The notes under the pieces were generated by a model, which had not been told where the DNA came from, did not search any database, and saw only the letters and a list, made by a program, of their open reading frames with translations. 64,000 nt of DNA, taken from the NCBI GenBank assembly GCA_036850595.1, contig CM072152.1, positions 14,707,207 through 14,771,206 on the forward strand, in the 5' to 3' direction. This stretch comes from Rhyacichthys aspro. Its lineage: Eukaryota; Chordata; Actinopteri; Gobiiformes; Rhyacichthyidae. The translations under genes and the position numbers were made by a program. Shown here one piece after another: positions 12,701 through 23,348 of this stretch (its first letter is position 1; each line of letters opens with the position of its first letter).

Positions 12701-15700
12701 GGAGGCACGCTCCAGTGCCACCAGCAATGAGAAACATCCAAAGAAGAACATGGCCCACAAGAAAAATAAAGGGTTAACAACAAGCAACGGTGAAAGCCTG
12801 GTAACTAGAAAAGCATCAATTAACATCAGCACAAAAACTGTTAAGCTTTCACTTACCCTTTCCACTTGTCCCTCTTTTTGTTTGGTCTTGTAGATGTGCA
12901 GTCGAGGCAGTGCAGTCTCAGCATAGCTTTTATCTTCAAAGCCCTGCAACAGGCGTCCTTGGAAGGCCAAACGGCAGGCATTTGCATGAATGTCTGTGTC
13001 CAACTTTGAGCCAATCACCAGGCAGAGAGAGGGACAAGTGACAGGACGCTCAAACTCTAACAAGGCCCACTGCCCTGGGTCAGGTCCTGTATTGGCCTCT
13101 CCCTGACCACTGACATATTCATCTTGGTAGAAATACTCCTTGTCAAAGTTAAAAGGAGTTCCCAGTGAGCATGGCTTAGGTGGCTTTGTTTCTGAGGTGC
13201 CTGGGGGCAGGCCAAAGAATGACACCCTTGCCATGACAGTCTCGTGGCCCACTGTAATGTGGAATTTGGCACGCGTAGTGAGAGAGCCTTTAAAGTAGCC
13301 GATCTTCCGAACAGAGATAATGGCTGCGTAAAGCGTGCGCAAAGATCCTGGGCTGCACACTACACCCCGCTCCAGGAGTTTAGGGTCAAACTGTGTGACA
13401 CAAACACCAACACGATCGCCCTGCATGGCCCCCGTCACAGGCTTACGAAACATCTGCACGGACTTCACCTTCTTGGTGACCTGATGTCAGAAAGCAAGAG
13501 GTACATTCTCATTAATTAATGACAACATACAGTAGACATAAGTAATAGTGTATTTAAATCTTCCTTCCGTTTTACTAAAAATCATATCCACTTAATGTAT
13601 ATATGTAATGTATATCTATATAATTCTAAAAATATGTATTTTGTCATGACCATATTCATTTTTTTTAACTTGTTGGATACCACAGTCATAGGTGTCTTTG
13701 CCACTGCTCACTGGTCCCTACACAATGGCAACAATCAACAGTTGTGGACTATTGTGACAGTTAAATTAGCCATATGCTGCCACCAAGAGGTGTATTTAAC
13801 AGCTGCAGACAAAACTGCTGAGAGCGGCTAAAAGTTTGCATCTGGTCTAAATTACCTACTTCTGTGCTGCCAGCCGACCCCCAGTCCCCCCATCCTGCAC
13901 TCACATTAAACTGACACATCCTCAAACCCAATAGCCATACCTCCCTCTGTCTACCCGCTTCCACTCAGCTTGAGAACTTCCGAAAAGTGTTTCTTATAAA
14001 AATATATTCAGCTAAATACAAGATTCTGACCATTCAATAAAGTTACCTTAAGCGCAGGAATTTCCACAGTGTCATTGATTGCCAGTGACCCCTGCAGGAT
14101 GGTGCCTGTCATGACTGTTCCCTGGCCACGAATGGAGAAACAATGATCGACAGCCATCAAAAGGTCCCCTTCAGGGTCCCTCTGAGGAAGATACGTCTGT
14201 TTCTTCAAAAGCTGAGACAGACCAAATAAACTTACTGTTAATAAAAAACTACACCTTTAGAAGACAGTTTTCACTATCCCTTTTTTGTCTAATTTAAAAA
14301 TTAAAGTATCTAAAATAGACAGCATGAGTATGTATCACTTTATTTACTGCAACACCACCAACTTGATAAAGGTAACCCTAGTAACATTAAGGTAATTTCA
14401 GATTAGGTTACATTAAAGCCACTAATAAACAGACTTCACCTCTATCAACTCTGAAACTCCCTGTGGTTCCTCTGTGTCAGGAGCCTCTGGGCCCCCTGGC
14501 TTTGCTGCCACAGCAATCACAGGGCAATCCTTGAATCTGATCAAAGGAAAACTTATTTATTTAAAATGGCATTATTATTTTTTTCAGACTTATGACCCAT
14601 TCACATAAATGAAAACAAAATACACAGATAAAAAGATGAAAGGACACACACCTTAACCATCTAAAACTTTAAGGACATGGTTTTATTTTTTTGTTTTTTT
14701 ATAAATTGAAAAATAATAAATTTGCATGGGATTAAAACAAGAATGACAATGTAGCTGTAGTAAATACAAACCTGGTATTTTCCAGTGTTTTATGAAGTCT
14801 TTTGGTCATCTTCTCAATGGCACTCTGCCTTTTGTTGGGTGGCAGCAGGTCTATTTTATTTAGAATGACTACCATTCGAGGGCATGTCAACTCCCCAATC
14901 AGCAGACATTCAGCAGTTTGAGTCTGTACTCCTTTTACCACATCGACTACAAGCATCATCAGGTCAATAATCTGTGCCCCTGCAAGCAAAAACATGGCCA
15001 TGGACAGAGAAAAACATCAAATATTACTGACATGTGATAATAGCAGGACACAGAAGCAGCACACTGTCTGCTTAAAACAACTCATACACGACAAGCTGAA
15101 ACAGCAAAACAAACAGGAACAGAGAGAGTCCTCCAAGAAAAACAATTGAACATGAACATGAATTAAGGAAGGGCTGCAGAGCCAAAAGGACTAAAGGGCT
15201 CGAGGCTGAAACTAGAGCTGTGGCTCACTGAGTTGTCTTTACTTTCCCTGACTTTGGCGGTCTTGCTTTCCTGTGCTCCTCTTGATTCTCTCCTTCTATT
15301 TGGCTGCCACTCTTTCCTGTGCTCTCCTCACTTGGGACAAGAGAGGAAGTTTAATACATACTCCAATCCCCACACTTTCCTTCCTCTCTAATCTACAGCA
15401 TGTGCCACCTCAGTGACTTATAGGTTTCAAATGTTGATCACACGAGAGGGACACCATCTTATAAGCGCCTCTATTACACTGGTATTACTTTATCACAGTG
15501 GATGACATATACTGACATATAAGAGGGACACTAGGCATCCAAGCTGTGCCATTCTCCAGGGCATTACTGTAATGCTAGCACTCAAACTTCCATAAGATGA
15601 GCTTATTATGTTACCACTCATCCCAATACGGCAAAAGAGTGCCCTCTGCTGGATATTTCAAATGTGGTCATTAAATGAGTATGAATGAAGTCAATGTAGC

Positions 15701-16863
15701 TAACAGTCAGATCTCAACTTTTAGTTGTAGTTAGTGTAGATACAAAACAAAATGAACAAATGCTGGTGATATTATTATATGTTGATACTTTGAACACGCT
15801 TTGTTGCACCTCTTCAGTTACATAATGTATGGTATACTTAATAACACTATTTCTACTTGAGGCAAAGTCTTTATTAATATTATATATGTGGTGTGAGGTG
15901 CTGTAGAATATAAAAGGACCCCTTAACTGGTTTAGAGAGAAGCTAATTAATTGAAAACTTTGCACTTAACTGTATCATCATACCTCTGGGATAGTAACTG
16001 AATATCCAGGCGTTATTTAGGGTGCGTTTACCATCCGAGTGACACCTGGCACAGCCACTGTTTTTAGCAGTGGTGTCAAACTCACGTCACATTAAATAAG
16101 GATCATATTCAAGAAAGATCCAGTGATGCTGAGAAATGACAAGCTTCATTTAAATCAAAAGCTAATTGTGAATGGTGTTACAATAAAGTGTAATCCTGGT
16201 GTTTACGCTAGTTAAATTTTCATTTATAGACAAATGTTTGTATTTTTTGTTCCTTAGTGTAACACTGTTTATAGCATTGTTTTCTCATTTTTTCTGCTCT
16301 CTTTTTAGTCTAGTTATTGACTTCACAGGCCAACATGACAAACAACAAACAAAGTGTATTATTCATATGACCATATGTTATGGTTAAAGTTTTGTTTGTG
16401 TTTAATTTAATAAAGCTAAATAATTGTGTAGTGGGTGTAATGATACAATGATTTTTTTTAAGTACCCAAATGTAACAGAGTGCCTTGTATTTGGTGATGT
16501 TTGGGTAAGGGTTTGGGAATATGGTCATGGTGAGTTTGTTTGTGCTTACAGAGCTCACCCACCTCCAATAATAGTCCTAATTAAAGAGGCGTGCCCCGGG
16601 CAGTCTACCAGGGTGAACTGCAGGCTGTCAAACCGCTGCCCTGCGTTGTCCTTCAGGTGATCTGGTAGGTCCACGGTGAACGAGGAGAAGCCAAGGTCCA
16701 GAGTGATGCCTCTTTCCCGGGACTGGGGGTTCTTGTCAAAAGCAGCGGTAGATGCAGTGCTGCTCAGAGCTCTAGCAAGTGAAGTCTTCCCACTGTCAAC
16801 ATGTCCAAGCACTCCCACGTTGAAATTCAGTGTTTTAGTACGACAGTCTGACAGGTCTGACAT
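9704..16863 (-). CDS. eefsec: Selenocysteine-specific elongation factor EEFSEC (complete, 7 coding exons)
   Basis: This GTPase delivers Sec-tRNA to UGA codons marked by SECIS elements, together with SECISBP2, during cytoplasmic selenoprotein synthesis. Coding exons on the minus strand: 16563-16863, 14772-14979, 14440-14536, 14047-14211, 12857-13480, 11368-11524 and 9704-9885. Phases match at every junction and give 577 aa (human 596). Motifs seen: G1 GHVDSGKTS (residues 20-28), G2 RERGIT with T54, G3 DCPGH (87-91), G4 NKID (141-144) and a G5-like VAAKPGG (about 179-185). Beta-barrel domain 2 contains SIRGQGTVMTGT; domain 4, the SECIS-linked part typical of SelB/EEFSEC, includes YTVIGRNLFKKET and ends FKRYVFDPHKKMVQS. 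The linker before that end is lysine-rich. The start is the first ATG before the G1 motif. An ATTAAA at about 9551-9556 could be its poly(A) signal. It is head-to-head with ruvbl1. Confidence 0.97.
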
Positions 16864-17436
16864 TTTAAAACCAGTTTAATTCAATTAATAATACTGTTGC
16901 TTTATTTACTTTGAATTGGACATTGAACTCCGCTCCAATAGACTATCGTGATAATATGCTAACTCGTGGGGTTTCAACCGCGAGCATATGCTTACAACGC
17001 ACAGGCTAACTTATAAGCCCTTTGGCGTGTATTTAATTGTTATGCTAATTTTGACGTGATTTTTTTAAGTTTAACGTTAACATGAAGATATAGTTTACTC
17101 ACTGACAAGTTTCTAGCAGTTTCTCTTAGCTACAGACAGTGGGCCATACACGGAAATGGTAATATTGGTAGGCGGTAACTCCAGGTTGATTGACACGGGT
17201 TTCAGCCAATGAACGCATTGTCTCAAGTAAACGTTATAGAGGAGAGTGGGAGGAGCTTGAGAGAATCACTTCCGCTCATTTTCCCTAGTAACCCACATGG
17301 AAACAGTTTTCCCTGTGTTTTGAGTTTCGGCGCCTATTGTGGCGGAGAGATAGACTCAGAGGTGTAGGGGCTATTTTCTTCACGTTTTATCTTCCTTGTA
17401 GTTTAATTAGTGCATGTTTCAATAGACAGAACAACC
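16864..17436. promoter_or_regulatory. Bidirectional promoter between eefsec and ruvbl1
   Basis: The two start codons face away from each other across 573 bp with no room for separate long promoters. The interval holds a CCAAT box (about 17206-17210), an ETS-like CTTCCG near 17270, a GGGAGGAG block near 17250, and no obvious TATA box. A three-codon upstream ORF (ATG at 17414, stop ending at 17425) lies just before the ruvbl1 start in a different frame. The head-to-head EEFSEC-RUVBL1 pair is also found at human 3q21.3. Actual transcription start sites cannot be read from sequence. Confidence 0.7.
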
Positions 17437-20400
17437 ATGAAGATCGAGGAGGTCAAGAGCACAACGAAAACTCAACGTATCGCTTCTCACAGTCATGTCA
17501 AAGGACTGGGGCTGGACGAGGCCGGCAATGCTAAGCAGGCAGCATGCGGTCTGGTCGGGCAAGAGGCGGCAAGAGAGGTAAAAAATGTGCTATTACTTTC
17601 GTGCTATTCGAGTTTTGTTTCGGTTAATGACCACAGCGTCTATAACGAGCGAAGAATTGAAAATAAGATCTGTGAAGGTGGAAAAAGGGAACCTCAGTGC
17701 TAATTCTTTAGCACAGTCAGTGGGGTCGCTGTTTTACAACCGGGTCACGAGAAGTTCATGGGAAATGTTACTCTTAAACGGGACATGATTTATATTATCA
17801 CATTTTATATAGTGTAATAACTATGTTTTTCTACATTATCAACAGTATTTTCTAAAATATAAATGGCAGCAATGCCAGTTGCATGTTTAAACTGAAAGAG
17901 ATCACTTAAGGCAAAACAGGTGCATCTAGAAAGTGTGCTATAGGTAAACTGGCAGTTTATGTGTTGGATGTATTAATATGTTATTGATGCCTCCAGGCCT
18001 GTGGCATCATTGTTGAGCTGATTCGTTCAAAGAAGATGGCAGGAAGAGCAATTTTATTAGCAGGACCACCTGGTACAGGAAAGGTAATTTACATTAACTT
18101 CTCATACGAAAAGTATGAATTTATGCGTGCTTTGTGGTTAATGTTGATCACCCTTTCCACTTTCAGACTGCCCTAGCATTGGCTATAGCACAGGAGTTGG
18201 GCAACAAGGTCCCTTTCTGTCCTATGGTTGGCAGTGAAGTCTACTCATCAGAGATTAAAAAAACAGAAGTACTGATGGAGAATTTCAGAAGAGCCATAGG
18301 TGAGTGTTACAAAGGTCTCCATAGCTGGTCACTGACACTTGATACAATAAATTGCAAACAAATGACTGTATTGACACGTATGAGGTTGTTGATGTTTGAT
18401 TTGCGTTAATGCTTAGTAGAACCAGAACAAGACAAGAGACAGTAACAACAGGGGACAGATTTTACAGATTTTTTTTTGAAAGATAATCAATGTTTATCTG
18501 TTTCTTGGTCACTTGCTAACTCTTAGATGTTCTGAAAATGTTAGCTGAACAGAGTTTGTGTGCTAGCCAATATTTAATAGGTGTATTTGAGAGAGAGGGA
18601 ACAATGGAGACGATTGGGCTGAATGCTTATTGTTCGCGTCACAGAAAAGGTAATGGAGCTTAGTTGAGGTGGGCAAAAGCACATTTGCTCCTCCTCTGGA
18701 ACTGGTTCTGCTAAAGAGACATGGTTTCTGTGGTTGTCATCACCCCGTCGATAAGAGTAAAGTGAAAGACAGTCCATAAGCCTTACTCTGACCCTCCCTT
18801 CAAGAATCGGCCACCTGCGTGCACCCCAGGTGAACAACAGAGCGGACTGACTGAGATCATGTTACTTGTAATTATGGCCAGTTATTTTATAGGCACATGT
18901 ATTCTCTGTAATTAATACAGAATGATCACCAGCTGCAGGAATGTGAAAACAAAGTCAATACAAAAAGCTAAAGAGAGACCACCATTATGACTGTGTGTAA
19001 ATGCACTGTTGTCCACCTTTAGGGCTGCGTATTAAAGAGACTAAAGAGGTGTACGAAGGAGAGGTTACAGAACTGACCCCCTGCGAGACTGAGAATCCTA
19101 TGGGTGGCTATGGAAAAACCATCAGCCACGTCATCATTGGTCTGAAGACAGCCAAAGGAACCAAGCAGCTCAAGGTCTGTTTTCTCATTGTCTCTTTAAC
19201 TTTAAACAATTTAAAATAGTTCCTATTCTCTGTTTTACATGGCAGGAAACAGTCAGAATACTAAAGATGGACATTTTTTTTTCAGCTTGATCCTAGTATT
19301 TATGAAAGCCTTCAAAAGGAGCGTGTTGAGGTGGGAGATGTCATCTACATTGAAGCTAACAGTGGAGCTGTTAAGGTATTATATCCGTTTCATACCTGGC
19401 TTTATCCTGTATGAACAAGATGAATGAATGCAAAAAGTACATTTTGTGATCTTCCTGTCTACTGCTGCTGTGTCTTGTGTCTGCATGAAAGCCTTTCTGC
19501 ATTTATTTAGTTCTCGGGAATGAACTTGTCATTCCTGCCGGTCTTCACATTCTCTCTATCGCTTCATCTCCTCCGCTGCCTTTTTTTCAGCAGCGAGGCT
19601 TGTGGCCTGTGTTGAAAGGCCACAGTGATGGCTCCTTTAATCGGTGCAGGTGGGCCCGGGGCACAGGGCGCTTTATTCAGAGGCCAACAGGGGAGGGCTG
19701 GACGACACATTTGTTACTGTTGACAGTCGTCTTATGACCTGCCTTCTTGAGTACTTTCATCCTCTCTGTGACGGGCTGGCACAGGGGTCAGCCATACACC
19801 TGGACTACCTCACTCTGTGTACCTCTCTGTGCTGTATGTCTTTTGTTCTCATCTCATCCGGGGCATTTGATATTGATGAATGTACCTTTTCTGTTATTCA
19901 TTGCAGAGACAAGGTCGATGTGACACTTTTGCAACAGAGTTTGATCTTGAGGCAGAGGAGTATGTTCCACTGCCCAAAGGAGATGTCCACAAAAAGAAGG
20001 AAATAGTCCAAGATGTAACGCTGCATGATCTGGATGTGGCCAATGCAAGACCTCAGGTACAGAAACTTAAACCTTAAAAAAAAGCATACATGCTGCCTGT
20101 TTGGTTTAAACATGTTTTCTTTCAGGGAGGCCAGGACATTCTTTCAATGATGGGACAATTAATGAAGCCCAAAAAGACAGAAATTACAGGTAAATCAATG
20201 CTATAATATAATGATAGTATTTCACCTTTTTTGTCCCCAAAAATTAGCTGTCTCACAAATCAAATTACTAATATGTTTTGTGTTTCAGATAAGCTGCGCG
20301 CTGAGATTAACAAAGTGGTCAACCGTTACATTGACCAAGGAGTTGCAGAACTGGTCCCTGGTGTGCTCTTTGTGGATGAGGTACACATGCTGGACATCGA

Positions 20401-21144
20401 GTGCTTTACATACCTCCACCGAGCACTAGAGAGCTCTATTGCCCCTATTGTTGTGTTTGCCTCCAACAGGGGCAACTGTTTAATCAGGTAAAACAAATAT
20501 TTGGGGTTTTAGAGAGAGCTCATTAAACAGAATGTGTTCTAAAGAAGTGTCTGTGTTCTACTGTGTCTCAGAGGAACAGAGGACATCAGTTCCCCACATG
20601 GCATCCCACTTGACTTGTTGGACAGAGTCATGATAATCCGGACTATGTTGTACACGCCGCAGGAAATGAAGCAGGTGAGTTGGAATTTGAATTATCTCAA
20701 TTAACAGGTGGTTTGTGTTTTTTCTTTCTTGTATAATAATAATAATAGTAATAATATAATTTTGTAAAAACGATAATAATATGTCATAAATATAACAACA
20801 CTGGGTGCAGATCATTAAGATCCGTGCTCAGACTGAGGGGATAAATATCAGCGAAGAAGCTCTCACACATCTTGCAGAGATTGGCACAAAAACCACCCTA
20901 AGGTATGAATTCATGATGTGTCGCTTAAACTCTGTGTAGACTTGGCTGTTTACTAAGCAGCTCTCATTTATCCTTTCCCTTTAGGTACGCTGTACAGCTG
21001 CTGACACCTGCCAGTCTGCTGGGACGAGTCCAAGGCAAAGAAAATGTAGAGAGGGAGCAGGTAGAGGAAATCAACGAGCTTTTTTACGACGCCAAGTCTT
21101 CTGCTAAAATCCTCCAAGACCAGCATCACAAGTTTATGAAATGA
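17437..21144 (+). CDS. ruvbl1: RuvB-like AAA+ ATPase 1 (Pontin/TIP49), complete, 11 coding exons
   Basis: Pontin forms hetero-hexameric rings with RUVBL2 in the INO80, SRCAP and TIP60 chromatin complexes and in the R2TP assembly chaperone; it is mainly nuclear. Coding exons: 17437-17577, 17997-18083, 18167-18299, 19023-19174, 19286-19375, 19907-20056, 20126-20189, 20289-20487, 20572-20674, 20811-20902 and 20985-21144. They total 1371 nt and 456 aa, exactly the human length. Walker A GPPGTGKT is at residues 70-77 and is split by intron 2 after the lysine. The Walker B DEVH is at 302-305, and a sensor-1-type FASNRG follows. Domain II (OB-like insertion) lies between the Walker motifs, containing VYEGEVTELTPCE. 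The start sits in ACAACCATGA and begins MKIEEVKSTTKTQ, the family N-terminus. Poly(A) signals follow at 21269 and 21315. Confidence 0.98.
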
Positions 21145-21314
21145 AACATTTCCACTTTTTCTTGTGTTAACAGTCATTTAACAAAATGTCTGTCTTTGCA
21201 TATTTGTATGCAGTTCTCTCATTACTTAACTAATGTTTTTGTCCATGCTTCATCTGTAGTTTTGTTATAATAAATGTAATAAGTTTATGTGTTACCTTTG
21301 GGAAAGTCATTCTT

Positions 21315-21320
21315 AATAAA
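21315..21320 (+). terminator. Poly(A) signal AATAAA of ruvbl1
   Basis: A canonical AATAAA lies 171 bp after the stop codon. A second one is at 21269-21274. T-rich sequence follows within about 40 bp. Which of the two is used is not visible from sequence. Confidence 0.6.
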
Positions 21321-21707
21321 AGTTTAAAAAAAAACAACAACTTGGTTTTAACAATGTCTTTAATTGATGTGTCAATACAAATCAATAACCACAATGTGAA
21401 GTTGATCACAGCAGGAGTATTTTGATATATGTTGCCCCTGATGATATTGAATATATTGCAGACTGCTTGAATTGCAGTAAATGTTATTTGCCATCTATTT
21501 CTACTAAGTGTAGGAAGCAAACCCAAAACACAAAAAAATAGTTTTTTTTTCCCTCCAATTTAAAGCAACCTATTCAACATTTACCTTGAAAGATATATAC
21601 ACACAAATCTTTAGAATAAACTGCCTCCGAATAATTTCATGGTTCTGTGAAGAAACTGGATAAATAACTTTCAAAGACAGTGTGGCCAAGTTTTAAATAT
21701 ACTGTGT

Positions 21708-21713
21708 TTTATT
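21708..21713 (-). terminator. Poly(A) signal AATAAA of the mustn1-like gene
   Basis: On the minus strand AATAAA lies about 200 bp past the mustn1-like stop codon. It is about 390 bp from the facing ruvbl1 poly(A) signal, so the two genes are tail-to-tail with little spacer. Confidence 0.5.
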
Positions 21714-21909
21714 ACATTCTGGCACAGAAATCCAATTACAGAAAAGTTATCTAGTTTTCCCTTAATTAGTTACATCTCAACTAATAATGTGAATCCAACT
21801 GCCATGGTGCTATTGCTGTCCATACCAATTATGGCCTATATAATTGTATACTTTATAACAAATACATTCAATTCAGTGCAATGCAATGTAAACTCAAGTG
21901 ACATTGGTG

Positions 21910-22488
21910 CTACTTTTTGAGTGGTCGAGCTGAGCGTGTGTTGAAAACAGTCTCTCCACCTGACCGTGCTTTGCTGAACACAGAGGGAGCAGTCTTTCCC
22001 ATTTTCTCTGCAGAGAAAAAAAAAGTATTTTACTGAAACATTATGAGAGAAGATATGTAACACTGTACTGTAACTGTTTTGTTTAAATAGACTTGATAAC
22101 ACAGAGTGAGAGTAATCACTGTTTGAAAGGAGTCCCCCACCATTAGCCTCTTCTTTCTATATATGGAGTGGAAACTTGTGCATTATGAGAAACATGCCTC
22201 AAACACATTCACTGTCACAAGGAACATCTAAGATCAGCCAGATACATGCAGTCATTTTAAAGCTGTGCTCACCACACTCTTCCATGACTTCAAAAGTCTT
22301 GCTCTTTGCTGGTCCGCTTAGTCCCAGTTTATTCCTGGATTCAACAAGATCTTCTTCTCTCACCTCAGGTCGCTGTACTTCATCTTCTTGCTCGCCCAGC
22401 TGAAAGGTTAGATATCATTCGTGATCACTTGCCCAGAGTTACAGTTGTCACTATATATAAATAAAAATACAATACTTACTTGAGACAT
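21910..22488 (-). CDS. mustn1: Musculoskeletal embryonic nuclear protein 1-like (MUSTN1/Mustang), 3 exons
   Basis: Coding exons 22480-22488, 22273-22399 and 21910-22007 join in phase to a 77-residue protein. The first exon codes only MSQ. Recognisable family motifs: MSQ start, REEDL, KSKTFEVMEEC (human KSKTYQVMREC) and TAPSVFSKARSGGETVF (human AAPSVFSRTRTGTETVF). MUSTN1 is a small vertebrate protein of developing and regenerating muscle and cartilage. Its placement next to rft1 and prkcd matches human 3p21.1, where MUSTN1 lies in the same neighbourhood. It is unusual in having an acidic N-terminus (LGEQEDEVQRPEV) where the mammalian protein has the basic stretch KKKRPPVK; a basic RSARPLKK tail closes it instead. 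It may be a lineage-specific paralogue, so the symbol is assigned at family level. Confidence 0.88.
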
Positions 22489-23204
22489 TTTGATTGGAGA
22501 TAAACAAAATGTGATTGTGGCTGTCTGCTCAGTTCTCTCTTTTCTGCTTGTTGTTATTCTCTGTCTCTGAGCTATAAAACCGTTTAACAAATGATGTAAT
22601 TTCCCTGAACGCTCCTCCTCTCGTGTCTCCTCTAGTTTTCTCATGCACTCCTGTCCCATCCAGTGCCTCATAAAAAGTTACAGAAACACAAACTTAACAT
22701 TACATGTTCAAATGAATTATAGAGATACTCACTGAGAAGTAATAACAAATTCAATTTGTGTAGTAAGTAAAAAGGCTATTTCAAAAGATCTTACTTTTCA
22801 ACATGGACTGAAATAAAAAGGCACACACTGACATGCTTTTAAAGAATGTTACCCCCAGTACCGCCTCTTCCTGCCCATTTCTGTAATGCCATAATTATCC
22901 TCCATGGACCTGGCCTACACCAAACCAACACATCCAACAACATGCTAGGGAAATAAATATAAAGCAGATGTTTTGGAAGCTTCTTTGTGTATTAGAAAGA
23001 AAAAAGATAAGAACATCACTGACATAACTATGACTTACATGTAGACACTGAATATTGGCAAATGCTGTAACATGAAAATGTGTATAATCTTAAGTTAGGT
23101 TCATAGTAATTATAATGATACAGCTCCTGAATAAAACATGAGGTTTTTGTTTAACAGATCACACAAATAAAAGCTTAGTGAGAGCTTGTGTGTTTACTTT
23201 CTTG
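22489..23204. other. Spacer upstream of mustn1-like and downstream of rft1
   Basis: This interval holds the 5' flank and probable promoter of the mustn1-like gene and the 3' flank of rft1. I see no further exon, RNA gene or repeat in it. Confidence 0.5.
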
Positions 23205-23210
23205 TTTATT
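23205..23210 (-). terminator. Poly(A) signal AATAAA of rft1
   Basis: AATAAA on the minus strand lies about 140 bp beyond the rft1 stop codon, the nearest canonical signal. Confidence 0.55.
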
Positions 23211-23348
23211 CATACAAATGACATTGCTCAATATAAAGACACTTTTGACTTCCCTAAAATACATTCATAATTTTTTCACTGTGTAGTTGTTTCTATTTTC
23301 AGTAAAACAAAAAGACTTTTCCAATTGTTGGCACTCTTCCAGCGAGCT

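Noticed and set aside
12617..12856. Continuation of the eefsec exon 5 frame beyond the donor
   Set aside because: A GTAAGT donor at 12851-12856 and loss of EEFSEC similarity show this is intron read as ORF.
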